A stretch of DNA of 64,000 nucleotides, from positions 1-64,000 of the forward strand of contig PKCK01000072.1 of assembly GCA_002862085.1 (NCBI GenBank), read 5' to 3'. A program made the translations under genes and the position numbers. The stretch comes from Planctomycetota bacterium. GTDB taxonomy: Bacteria; Planctomycetota; UBA1135; GCA-002686595. Position 1 is the first letter of the stretch, and every line of letters begins with the position of its first letter. The notes beneath the pieces are model-generated. The model was not told the origin of the DNA. It did not search any database and was given only the letters and a program-made list of their open reading frames with translations. Below, in pieces: positions 40,830 to 49,706 of the stretch.

Positions 40830-42404
40830 ATGCTCCGTCAATCCCTCTTCGCCGGCCTCGCCGCCGCCGGCCTCGCGCTCAGCGCCGAGCCGGCCAGCGC
40901 CCAGACGACGCTCACCACTGAGCTCTTCGTCCAAGGCGTCTCCCAGGCCACCGACCTCACCTTCGCCCCCGGCGACCCGACGCGGGTCTTCATCGTCCAG
41001 CAGGGCGGGATCATCCGCGTGGTCGAGAACGGCACGCTGCTCAGCACGCCGTTCCTCAACATCGACCCGCTGGTCCTCTCGGGCGGCGAGCGCGGCCTCC
41101 TCGGCCTCGCCTTCCACCCCGACTACCAGAGCAACGGCCGCTTCTTCGTCAACTACACCAACAACTCCGGCAACACCCGCGTCGCCGAGTTCGCGGTGAC
41201 GGCGAACCCGAACGTCGCGAGCAACACCGTCGTCCGGACGATCGCCTCGATCAACCAGGACTTCAGCAACCACAACGGCGGCTGCATCAAGTTCGGGCCC
41301 GATGGGATGCTCTACGTCGGCATGGGTGACGGCGGCTCCGGCAACGACCCGAACCAGCGCGCCCAGAACGGCAACTCGCTCCTGGGCAAGATGCTCCGTT
41401 ACGACGTGGACATCGCCGCGCCGTACATCCCCTCGGACAACCCGTTCCTCGGGACCTCCGGCGTCAACAACGCCATCTGTCACATCGGCCTCCGCAACCC
41501 GTGGCGCTTCACCTTCGATCGCCAGACGGGCGACATGTGGATCGGCGACGTCGGGCAGAACCAGCGCGAGGAGATCGACTTCATCCCCGCCGGCGTCCTC
41601 GGCGAGAACCTGGGCTGGCGCTGCAAGGAAGGCAACCGCTGCACCGGTCTCTCCGGCTGCTCGTGCACCAACGGCGCGCTGGTCGATCCGATCCGCGAAT
41701 ACACCCACTCCGGTGGCAACTGCTCGGTCACGGGCGGAATGATCTACCGCGGGAGCGCGATCCCGGATCTCGCCGGCACCTACTTCTACGCGGACTACTG
41801 CTCCAGTCAGATCTGGAGCCTGAAGTACAACGGCAGCTCGGTGACCGACTTCACCAACCGGACCTCCGAGCTCGACCCCCCCGGTAGCCTCTCGATCAAC
41901 GGCATCCGTTCCTTCGGCGAGGACCACGACGGCGAGGTCTACATCGTCACGAGCAGCAGGGTCTTCAAGATCGTCCCCGAACCGCCGCAGTGCGGCTGGA
42001 ACAACTACTGCCAGGGCCTCCCGTCCCTCGCCGGCGTGCCGGCGAACATGTTCGGCCTCGGCAGCTCCAGCATCTCGGCCAACGACTTCCGCGTCGGCGC
42101 CGCTGGCACCGTGCCGGGGACCTTCGGCCTGTTCTTCTACGGCGACACGCAGGTACAGATCGCGAGCAGCAACGGCAACCTCTGCGTCGGCGGCGGACTG
42201 CACCGTTTCCAGGTCGTCAACCAGTCGGACATCTTCGGAAGCGTCATCCAGCAGGTGGATTACGGGACGGCGCCGTTCAACACCGGCGTGTCGACCATCA
42301 ACCCGGGTGACACGTGGAACTTCTCCTTCTGGTTCCGCGACAACCAAGGCGGCCAGGCCGGCTGGAACTTCGCCGACGGCCTGTCGGTCCTGTTCTGCCC
42401 CTGA
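40830..42404 (+). CDS. Secreted glucose/sorbosone-type dehydrogenase with C-terminal module
   Basis: The 524-residue protein has a signal peptide (SLFAGLAAAGLALSAEPASA). Residues about 30-375 are a PQQ-type GSDH propeller: GLLGLAFHPDYQSNGRFFVN, NHNGGCIKFGPDGMLYVGMG, GLRNPWRFTFDRQTGDMWIG and DVGQNQREEID with the conserved catalytic-region histidine in DFSNHNGG. It would oxidise sugars in the periplasm with PQQ (family inference). Residues 392-524 are the module shared with the proteins ending at 4985 and 36045: NYCQG, FGLFFYG, GNLCVGGGLHRF, PGDTWNFSFWFRD, NFADGLS. Start ATG 40830. Confidence 0.9.
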   Translation: MLRQSLFAGLAAAGLALSAEPASAQTTLTTELFVQGVSQATDLTFAPGDPTRVFIVQQGGIIRVVENGTLLSTPFLNIDPLVLSGGERGLLGLAFHPDYQSNGRFFVNYTNNSGNTRVAEFAVTANPNVASNTVVRTIASINQDFSNHNGGCIKFGPDGMLYVGMGDGGSGNDPNQRAQNGNSLLGKMLRYDVDIAAPYIPSDNPFLGTSGVNNAICHIGLRNPWRFTFDRQTGDMWIGDVGQNQREEIDFIPAGVLGENLGWRCKEGNRCTGLSGCSCTNGALVDPIREYTHSGGNCSVTGGMIYRGSAIPDLAGTYFYADYCSSQIWSLKYNGSSVTDFTNRTSELDPPGSLSINGIRSFGEDHDGEVYIVTSSRVFKIVPEPPQCGWNNYCQGLPSLAGVPANMFGLGSSSISANDFRVGAAGTVPGTFGLFFYGDTQVQIASSNGNLCVGGGLHRFQVVNQSDIFGSVIQQVDYGTAPFNTGVSTINPGDTWNFSFWFRDNQGGQAGWNFADGLSVLFCP

Positions 42405-42423
42405 TCCCATCCCCGGATCCTGC

Positions 42424-42464
42424 GCGAAGGGCCGCCGCCGACTCGTTCGGCGGCGGCCCTTCGC
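42424..42464. terminator. Strong bidirectional GC-rich hairpin
   Basis: Eighteen perfect base pairs: the arms, 42424-42441 and 42447-42464, surround a CTCGT loop. It lies 19 bases past the dehydrogenase stop and 21 bases past the stop of the convergent gene at 42486. No T-tract, but the location and stem strength are typical of a shared terminator. Confidence 0.8.
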
Positions 42465-42485
42465 CGTACCCAACGAGGTCACGCG

Positions 42486-43514
42486 TCAGGCGAAGCCTTC
42501 GCGGTCGGGGTCCGCTCTGGCCTCGAGGAACGCGCCCATCAGCCCCTTCTTGATTCCCGCGCGTGCGTCGGAGTCGTCGAGGCCCTGAACGTCACGAACG
42601 GTCGCGTCCCCGCCCCCATCGACGCCGTCGAGCGCCGTCAGGATGGCGAGCGCTTGCGCATCGGCCTCCAGCGACCCCGTGAGTTCTGCGATGCGGCCGT
42701 TGAGCCGCTCGATGTCGCGCTTGAAAGCCGCCGCGTCCTCGACGTCGGCGACGCCGGCGATCTTCTCCTTGAACTCCTGGACGGTCCGCTCGAGCTCGTT
42801 CTCGCGCCGCGTCCTCGCGTCAGCGGCAGCGGACCCCATGACCTCCTCGGCGACGATGCTCGCAGCGGAGATGAGATCCGCCCCCTCGCTGACGAGGCCC
42901 TCGAGGCGCTGGCGAGATCCCATCACCTCGGCGCGGTCGAGCAGCTCCTCGAGCTCCTGGCGACCGACGGGCTCTCGTTCCCGCTCGCAGAGCTGGGGCA
43001 GCTCCATCTGAACGATTCTGTCGCCGCCGCTTCCGGCGGCCACCCTGACCCCCTCCTCGGCGACCCGTTCCAGGGTCGCGAAGTTCTTCGCACCGGGGTC
43101 CTGGTTGTGGGAGAGTCCGATCGACAGCGTCACGCTCAGAGTGCGATCGTCGAGCTGGAAGACCAGCTCGCGCGCGCCGGCGAGGAGCCGCTCTCCGATG
43201 GCCTTCCCTGCCTTCGGCTCGGTGTGCGGTACGAGCACGACGAGGCGATCGTCGATGACGTAGCCGAGCAGGTCCCCAGCTCTCATGGCTTTCTTGACGA
43301 GATCCACAACCGACATCAGCACCTCGTGCTTCGATTCGTCGCCATGAATCGTCCGGATCTGGGCGAGGTGGTCGACCTGGATCAAGAGACACGCGACGGG
43401 GTACGAGTAGCGCGCGCCGCGCTCGAACTCGACCTGCATCAGCCCGCGCACCTCGTCGCGACTGAAGAGCGCGTTCCCGCGGGCGCTGAAGCTGAGTGTG
43501 GCGGTGTTCGACAT
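42486..43514 (-). CDS. Degenerate GGDEF-domain protein
   Basis: The 342-residue protein has an N-terminal GGDEF-type fold (about 15-165): DEVRGLMQVEFERGARYSYPVACLLIQVDHL, then VVDLVKKAMRAGDLLGYVIDDRLVVLVP, then VTLSIGLSH. The active-site GGDEF is replaced by VIDDR, so cyclic-di-GMP synthesis is unlikely; it may bind nucleotides or only serve regulation. The remainder (180-340) is helical and charged. No membrane segment or receiver domain. Cytoplasmic. ATG at 43514; convergent with the dehydrogenase gene through a shared terminator. Confidence 0.8.
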   Translation of the reverse strand: MSNTATLSFSARGNALFSRDEVRGLMQVEFERGARYSYPVACLLIQVDHLAQIRTIHGDESKHEVLMSVVDLVKKAMRAGDLLGYVIDDRLVVLVPHTEPKAGKAIGERLLAGARELVFQLDDRTLSVTLSIGLSHNQDPGAKNFATLERVAEEGVRVAAGSGGDRIVQMELPQLCEREREPVGRQELEELLDRAEVMGSRQRLEGLVSEGADLISAASIVAEEVMGSAAADARTRRENELERTVQEFKEKIAGVADVEDAAAFKRDIERLNGRIAELTGSLEADAQALAILTALDGVDGGGDATVRDVQGLDDSDARAGIKKGLMGAFLEARADPDREGFA

Positions 43515-43591
43515 AGCTGGTGAGGGCGGCACCCGTCCGGGTCTGCACTTGTGGCCCGGCATGGAGTCGGGGTGACCACGGGAACGTCGAC

Positions 43592-43629
43592 GCGGCCCGC
43601 GCCCCCCCTTGAGAGGGGACGCGGGCCGC
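43592..43629 (-). terminator. GC-rich terminator-like hairpin
   Basis: GCGGCCCGCG (43592-43601) pairs perfectly with CGCGGGCCGC (43620-43629), with an inner CCCC/GGGG extension. It is 31 bases beyond the stop at 43660 of the PVC cytochrome gene, and before the degenerate GGDEF gene. Confidence 0.7.
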
Positions 43630-43659
43630 TTCCGCCCGGGTCTCAGAACGAACTCGGGA

Positions 43660-46600
43660 TCAGTCCCCGAGAGAGGCCAGGAAGGCCACGAGGTCCCTCA
43701 TCTCGGCCCTCGAGAGGTGCGAGGAGACGTCCGCGGGCATCGCGGACACGTCCCGGCGGCGCGCCGTGATCTCGCCCGGCGGGATCTCCCAGACCTCTTT
43801 CTTGGAGGTCTCCACCACGACGAGCGCCTCCGTCTCCTCGAGGATCCTCCCGCTCAGGACCTCGCCGTCGTCGAGGGAGAGCAGCCAGCTCTCGTAGCCA
43901 GCCGCGATCTGCGCGTTCGGTTCCACGATCGATCGGAGGATCTCCTCGCGGGTGAGGCGCTGGCCGACCCCGTCGAGCGCGGGGCCCGCCTCGGAGCCGC
44001 CCTCGTCGCCCACGACGTGGCAGCGCAGGCAGGCGGTCTCGGACTTGCCCGTGAAGATCGCCCGGCCTCGCTCCACGTCGCCGCCCTGCAGGCACATCAG
44101 CCATGCCGCGATCGCGTCACCTGTCTCCGACATCGAGGCCTCACGCTCGCTGAGCGTCGCCTTCACGCGCTCGGAAGGGTGTCGTTCGGCGGCGGCCATC
44201 CACTCCACGAGCTCCGGCGCCGTCGGCTCCAGGTCCGATCCGATCGCCGCGAAGATCTCCGCACACGCCTCCCCGTGAAGCCCACCGAGCACCCTGATGG
44301 CCTCCCGGCGCTCCGCGGGATCCTCGCCCCGGGCGACGGCGTCCAGCGCCACCGCGGCCTCGCTGTCGGGCGTCCGCGCGAACGCAGCGCTCCGCAGGGG
44401 CAAGAGGCCTGGGAGCGTTCGAGCGGCCAGGGCGAAGCCCTGAGCCCTGCGGTCATCGCCGTAACGATCCATCAGCGCCTCGAAGGCCCTGACCCGGTCA
44501 TCGTCCTCGAGCTCCTCGGCCGAGGCGAGGAGACCGAGCGCGGCGCGGCCGTTCGCAGGCGAGGCCGAATCCGCGACCGCGCGGTGGAAGTCGATCATCG
44601 CCACCGCAACGGGCAGCGCGCTCGGCGGACGCACCTCCTTCGTGCCGAAGAGCTCCTGCGCGTTGATCTCGGCGTCGCTCAGCTCCCGACCCTCGAGCGG
44701 GACGGGGCGCAGCGCGGTCTCGATGATCGGGAGATCCATCACCGGGTGCGCTGCCAGCGCCGCGATCGAAGCGCCGTCTCCCCCGCCGATCGGGCGGTGA
44801 TCCATGAGGATCCCGTCGCGGCTGCGAGGCCGGGTCCAATCGGTGAGCACCTCGACCGCCTCGACACGGAGGGCGTCCGCGGCGTCGATGCGGACGGCGA
44901 AGTCCGCGAGACGCTGCGCAGCCTCGGACGATCCGAGCTCGCGGTTCGCCTGGATCACGCGCCGCCACGTCAGCACTTCGTCGTCCGGGCGCAGGTACGG
45001 AAGCCTCGCCGCCAGCTCGGCCATGGCGCCGGCGATCGGCACGTCGTGGATCGCCCGCGCGGCCTCGGCCCGAACGAGGGGGCTGCGATCGTCGAGGAAC
45101 ATCGACACGCGGGCGTCTGCCGCGCGGCGCAGGATCACGACCGCCGCGCGGCGGACATGCTCCGGCCCGCTCTCCGCAGCCGCGATCAGCCGCTCATGAG
45201 CGTCGAGGCGTTCCAGGGCCCGGATGCACGTGTGCCGCATCCACGGATCCTTCGACGCCTCGGCATCGAGCACAGCCATGATCGCGGCGATCGGATCGAC
45301 GCCGCCCTCGAGCGGCGCGAGCTGCGGGATCGCTCCGAGCGCCTCCACGGCCACCCGTCGCACGTGCGGCTCGGGGGAGGAGGTCTGCTCGCAGAGTGCG
45401 GCGAGGACGGCGGGCTGGTTCGCCTTCAGCGCTTCCACGAATCGCTGCGCCTCCCGATCAGCGCCTCCCTCGTCCTCGCTGGCGGCCCACCTCTGCGCAC
45501 CACCGAGCGCCTCCCTCGCGCCGGAGATCAGCTGGACCGCGAGCTCCGGGGACGCACCACCGAGCAGCGAGACGAAGCGCATCCCGGCGACCGACCACCG
45601 GACGTCCTTCCGCGACGCCGCCGCGACGCCGCGGATGAGGTGCGTGCGTGATCGGAGCGATCGGCTCTGGTTCGCGACCATCGAGAGCACCTCCTCGACC
45701 GTCGACGCCGAGCCGCCCGCACGCACCAGGCTCCTCGTGAACGCGCGCTGGGCTCCCTCGCGAACGCGACGGTCGTCGTGGTCGAGGAGCTCCACGCACC
45801 TGGACGGTTCCATGCCCCGGAACCCCCGCGCCAGGAGCGCCCGGACCTCGTCGACCTTCGCCTGCTCACCCGCGTCGCGGGACCGGGGCGAGACGCGGTA
45901 GATCCGCCCCTTGCCCGTCTTGTTGTAGCTCGTGACCCAGTCGCTCCAGTACAGGTCCCCGTCCACGCCGAACTCCACGTCCGTGGGCAGCGCGTCCCAG
46001 ACGAACTTCTCGGTGTCGGCCAGAGCGAAACCGGAGAGGTGCGGATCGTTCCGGAAGGAGTGGATCCCGCTGTAGCCGGGGTTGCCACGGAAGTCGCACA
46101 CGAAGAAGCGGCCGTTCCACTCGGGACCGAAGCCCGTCCCGGGGTAGAGCGTCATCCCGGACGGGCCGCTCGTGAAGTTCTCGATGCAGGGCAGGACGTA
46201 CGCCGGCTGCTCGGGGTGGAACGGGTGCCAGATCTTCTCCTGGTTCCAGGGCCCACGGGTGTGGGGCCGCGAGACCCACTGGTACGCCTGACGCCAGCCT
46301 GTGTCGCTTCCCTCGAGAAGCATCGTCCAGCGCGCCTTGTCGCCGCCGTCGGAGTTGTTGTCGAGGGTGAAGAGGTTCCCCGCCTCGTCGAACACGATCT
46401 CCTGGGGGTTGCGCAGGCCGTCGCAGAACACCTCGAGGTCGGAGCCGTCCAGCTCACACCGGAAGATCGCCCCCATGCCGAGCCTGACGAGTCGTTCGCC
46501 CTCCGCGGTGTCCACGTTGAACCCGCGATCGCCCATCGAGAAGTACAGACGACCGTAGGGTCCGATGACGGGCCCGTGGAGGTCGTGCCCCAGGAGCGCC

Positions 46601-47238
46601 ACCCTCAGCCCGTACCCGGTGCTGTGCCGCTCGCGCTGCTCCGCGACCCCGTCGCCGTCGGCGTCCACGAGCTCCCACATGTCGGGGATGCAGGTGAACC
46701 ACACCTTCACCCCGCCGTCCGGAAGCGTCTCCGTGAGCAGCCCCGCTCCGATCCCCGCCGCCGGGTCGTCGAACCCGGCCGCGAAGACGGTGGAGTCGTC
46801 CGCTTCCCCGTCGCCGTCGGAGTCCACCAGGCGGACCACCCGCTCGGACTCCGTCTCGAACTCCTCCGCGTAGCGCTCGGGAGACAGGTGTTTGCGATAC
46901 ATCGCCACGCGATCCGCCACGGTCCGCGAAGCGAGGTCGTCCTCCAGCCAGTCCATGTGGCCCCGGATGTCCGTGACCCCCTTGGAATGCCGGTACGTCT
47001 CTGCGACGTAGAAACGACCCAGCGCATCGATGGTGAAGGCCACCGGGTGCGCCATCAGGGGCTCGGCCGCGAAGAGGCTGACGCCGAACCCCTCGGGCAG
47101 GGTGAAGCGCGCGATGGCCTCGCGGGCCTCCCGGGACATCTCCGTGGCCGCCGGGGCGTCGCCGTGCGCGAGACCGTCCTGGGGCAGAGGGAGGAGGGGC
47201 GAGACGGTGAGGTACGCGAGCGGGAGGAAGGGGGTCAT
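43660..47238 (-). CDS. PVC-type membrane-associated dehydrogenase with HEAT repeats and c-type heme
   Basis: The 1192-residue secreted protein has the layout typical of planctomycetes: signal peptide, propeller-type dehydrogenase domain (FTLPEGFGVSLFAAEP, FYVAETYRHSKGV, GDGLRNPQEIVFDEAGN-like segments, WRQAYQWVSRPHTRGPWN), two DxDGD calcium loops, HEAT-like repeats (about 480-950), and a C-terminal c-type heme domain (about 1060-1190) with CLRCH and a candidate axial methionine in VSAMPADV. The reaction is unknown; it probably passes electrons from a periplasmic carbohydrate or other substrate. Start ATG 47238. Followed by its own terminator. Confidence 0.92.
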   Translation of the reverse strand: MTPFLPLAYLTVSPLLPLPQDGLAHGDAPAATEMSREAREAIARFTLPEGFGVSLFAAEPLMAHPVAFTIDALGRFYVAETYRHSKGVTDIRGHMDWLEDDLASRTVADRVAMYRKHLSPERYAEEFETESERVVRLVDSDGDGEADDSTVFAAGFDDPAAGIGAGLLTETLPDGGVKVWFTCIPDMWELVDADGDGVAEQRERHSTGYGLRVALLGHDLHGPVIGPYGRLYFSMGDRGFNVDTAEGERLVRLGMGAIFRCELDGSDLEVFCDGLRNPQEIVFDEAGNLFTLDNNSDGGDKARWTMLLEGSDTGWRQAYQWVSRPHTRGPWNQEKIWHPFHPEQPAYVLPCIENFTSGPSGMTLYPGTGFGPEWNGRFFVCDFRGNPGYSGIHSFRNDPHLSGFALADTEKFVWDALPTDVEFGVDGDLYWSDWVTSYNKTGKGRIYRVSPRSRDAGEQAKVDEVRALLARGFRGMEPSRCVELLDHDDRRVREGAQRAFTRSLVRAGGSASTVEEVLSMVANQSRSLRSRTHLIRGVAAASRKDVRWSVAGMRFVSLLGGASPELAVQLISGAREALGGAQRWAASEDEGGADREAQRFVEALKANQPAVLAALCEQTSSPEPHVRRVAVEALGAIPQLAPLEGGVDPIAAIMAVLDAEASKDPWMRHTCIRALERLDAHERLIAAAESGPEHVRRAAVVILRRAADARVSMFLDDRSPLVRAEAARAIHDVPIAGAMAELAARLPYLRPDDEVLTWRRVIQANRELGSSEAAQRLADFAVRIDAADALRVEAVEVLTDWTRPRSRDGILMDHRPIGGGDGASIAALAAHPVMDLPIIETALRPVPLEGRELSDAEINAQELFGTKEVRPPSALPVAVAMIDFHRAVADSASPANGRAALGLLASAEELEDDDRVRAFEALMDRYGDDRRAQGFALAARTLPGLLPLRSAAFARTPDSEAAVALDAVARGEDPAERREAIRVLGGLHGEACAEIFAAIGSDLEPTAPELVEWMAAAERHPSERVKATLSEREASMSETGDAIAAWLMCLQGGDVERGRAIFTGKSETACLRCHVVGDEGGSEAGPALDGVGQRLTREEILRSIVEPNAQIAAGYESWLLSLDDGEVLSGRILEETEALVVVETSKKEVWEIPPGEITARRRDVSAMPADVSSHLSRAEMRDLVAFLASLGD

Positions 47239-47350
47239 CGTGCCATACGATACCCGAGCAACACGCCGTCACGGATGCACGGGCCCTCCAGCGGCGGACC
47301 GATGATCGAGCCGGTACACCGACACGGGGAGAGCCCGCGCGCTGCGGACA

Positions 47351-48502
47351 TCAGCGCGCGCGACGCTCCGCCACGAGCAGGTCCACCATGCGACCGTAGG
47401 ACGCCACTCCTTCCTGGCCCTGGGAGCGCAGATAGGCGTCGTTGACCGCGGTGGCGACGCGACCGGCGGACTCCACCCTCGCGCTGCGCCAGAACCTCGC
47501 CCGCTCCTCGAGCAGGGAGACGACGGACGGACCGAGCGCGAGCGCGCAGTCACGCTGGAGCGCCGGGTCGGCGCGCCGGAGCGCTCCGTGGACGTGGACG
47601 AGCGCCAGGGCCAGCCCCGAGATCCTCAGCGCCGGCGAGCGCGCGCGGCTGGTGACACGCCAGGCCAGGAAGTTCGCCTCGTCCTCGCGGGCCCATCCCT
47701 GCGCGTGGGCGATCTCGTGGCAGGCGACGAACCCGCGGTCGACCGCGGGCAGCCCCGCCGCCACGTGACACTCCTGAGTGTGCGGGCCGAAGATCCCGCT
47801 GATCCCGCAGGCGGTCAGCGCGCGGCTCGCGAGCGGAGCCCGAACGCGGGGAGTCGTGCACCAGCCGAGGTCGGGCTCCTCCTCGAGCCTGGATGCCCAG
47901 GCGTCCGCCGCGAGCTGCGCGACGTCGTGACCGTCCAGGGAACCCTCCAGGGCGCCGAGCTCCATCTCCAGCGTCGCGCCGAGCTCGGCCGCGAGCTCGG
48001 CCAGCTCTGCGGGGGCCGCTGGCCCCGTTCGCAGCTGGAGGCGGGCGGCGAGTGGCTCGCGATTGTGGTTGAGGCCCCAGACGAGCAGGAACGCCACGTA
48101 CAGCCATCCGGCAGCGCCGAGCGCGAAGCGAAGCGCCGCGGAAGGGCCCGCTCGGATCGCTCGCCAACCGCGGAAGCAGAGCACCAGCACGCCGATGAGC
48201 AGGGTCGCCTCCGCGAACGACAGCCGGCCAGCGTCGAGGCCCGCGGGCGGAACGATGCGTTCCCAGGCCCGACTCGAACGCGAGATCGCGCCACCGAGCA
48301 CGGGATAGACCCCCTGGGAGTACCGCTCCTCCACCAGCGACGGATCCGAGCGCGCGAGCAGTGTCAACCCGGCCCCCAGAAGCGACGGGAACAGGGTCCG
48401 CCACCAACCGGATACGGCCGGCGGCCGCGGCTTCCCATCGGAAGGCGCGGCCGCCGGTTGCATCCCGTCTGGCGAGGATCCCGCCGCGGACGGTTCGGTC
48501 AC
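47351..48502 (-). CDS. DUF3810-family membrane protein, metallopeptidase-like
   Basis: The 383-residue protein has two or three N-terminal membrane helices (LLIGVLVLCFRGW, GWLYVAFLLVWGLNHN) and a soluble C-terminal domain with VACHEIAHAQGWAREDEANFLAW, an HExxH zinc motif followed by an acidic residue, as in DUF3810 and related peptidase-like families. NREPLAARLQLR is also characteristic. Catalysis is not shown. The start is a GTG at 48502 that overlaps the stop of the MamK-like gene as GTGA, so the two are translationally coupled. It may act with that actin, but this is inference. Confidence 0.85.
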   Translation of the reverse strand: MTEPSAAGSSPDGMQPAAAPSDGKPRPPAVSGWWRTLFPSLLGAGLTLLARSDPSLVEERYSQGVYPVLGGAISRSSRAWERIVPPAGLDAGRLSFAEATLLIGVLVLCFRGWRAIRAGPSAALRFALGAAGWLYVAFLLVWGLNHNREPLAARLQLRTGPAAPAELAELAAELGATLEMELGALEGSLDGHDVAQLAADAWASRLEEEPDLGWCTTPRVRAPLASRALTACGISGIFGPHTQECHVAAGLPAVDRGFVACHEIAHAQGWAREDEANFLAWRVTSRARSPALRISGLALALVHVHGALRRADPALQRDCALALGPSVVSLLEERARFWRSARVESAGRVATAVNDAYLRSQGQEGVASYGRMVDLLVAERRAR

Positions 48503-49575
48503 TTGAGCTGCTCCCAGTAGTCCTCGGGCATGTCGTGGGCGATCTTCAGGGCGCCGTTGGCGCCCCCGTAGATCGGCTCCTCGATCCGGATCACGTTGCC
48601 GCCGCCGAGCATCTCGTGCATCTCCGCGGTGAGGGCGCGGTCGAGGCCCTTGATCTGGCTTCCGCCTCCGGCGAGCAGGACTCGGCTCTTCAGCTTCTCC
48701 TGGAACTCCGGGTCGAACGATGCGACCAGCTTGCCCAGCCCCTCGACGATCGGCGGGACGATGCGCTGGCAAGCGGTCCGCATCTGCTCCGTGATATCGA
48801 AGTCGGTCGGCTTGCCGTTCACGGGCAACTGCACCACGACGGGCTCGGTCGCGGCGTCGACGGTCGAGTGCCGCTCCTTGATCTCCTTGACCATCTGCTT
48901 GGTGAACTGAGCCTCCGGGAACGCCGCCGCGATCTCCTTCCCGAGCTCCTCGTCCACGAAGTCACCGGCGGTGTTCATGGTGATCTGATCCGACTCCTCG
49001 GGCATCGTTCCGTGCATGCGGCAGAGGTCGACCGTGCCCGCGCCGATGTCGATGACGAGGACGTCCTCGAGCATGTCGAGGCCGTACGCGACCGAGAATG
49101 GCTCCGAGCAGAGCATCACCGAGTCGACGGACTCCCGCGCTGCCTGGAGGATCGCGTCCTTGTTGGTGATCTGCGCCTGAGCGGGGACACCGATCACGGC
49201 GTAGACGAGCTCGTCCTTGCGCGGCTTGGCCTGGCGGACGATCTCCTTCACGAGGTCCATCGCCGCGCGCCGCGAGTCGGCGTCCTCGCTGCCGTCGGCG
49301 TTGAACTTCAGCACCCCGTGCTCGAGGGGGCGGTGCAGGTTCAGTGAGAGGCGCTTGTCGCGGGCCTCGCGGCCGAAGAGAACGTCTTTCTTGAGCAGCT
49401 TGCGCGCCACCGGATCCTTCGGATAGCCGACGAAGGACTCGATGGTCTCGCGTACGCCGTTGCTGGCGGACACGGATGTCCGCGAGGTACCGAGATCGAT
49501 CCCGACGTACAGGACCCCGTGGTCCTTCTTGATGTCTCCTGCGTCCTGGGTGGCGTCGGACATGGTTTCGCTCAT
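48499..49575 (-). CDS. MamK-like bacterial actin
   Basis: ATP-dependent filament-forming protein, 358 residues. It aligns with magnetosome actin MamK from end to end: phosphate-1 GIDLGTSRTSV (25-35), VGYPKDPVARKLL, the HGVL element, YAVIGVPAQAQITNKD, phosphate-2 VIDIGAGTVDLC (174-185), DITEQMRTACQ, adenosine loop VLLAGGGSQIKGL, and a terminal DYWEQL that mirrors the MamK end YWCQL. No other mam gene is visible, so it may be a non-magnetosome relative. Filament function here is inference. Two ATG starts; 49575 is taken. Coupled to the DUF3810 gene and preceded by a helical protein gene. Confidence 0.9.
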   Translation of the reverse strand: MSETMSDATQDAGDIKKDHGVLYVGIDLGTSRTSVSASNGVRETIESFVGYPKDPVARKLLKKDVLFGREARDKRLSLNLHRPLEHGVLKFNADGSEDADSRRAAMDLVKEIVRQAKPRKDELVYAVIGVPAQAQITNKDAILQAARESVDSVMLCSEPFSVAYGLDMLEDVLVIDIGAGTVDLCRMHGTMPEESDQITMNTAGDFVDEELGKEIAAAFPEAQFTKQMVKEIKERHSTVDAATEPVVVQLPVNGKPTDFDITEQMRTACQRIVPPIVEGLGKLVASFDPEFQEKLKSRVLLAGGGSQIKGLDRALTAEMHEMLGGGNVIRIEEPIYGGANGALKIAHDMPEDYWEQLK

Positions 49576-49706
49576 GGGGTGGCTGGATCCGGCGACGGCC
49601 GGAGCTGTGTGGGCGGGGGCCGCTGACGATACAACGACGCGCGGGGCACGGCACGCGCTCCGAGCGGTGAGACCCGGTGCGAGCGGGGACTTCGGCCTCC
49701 CAGATG

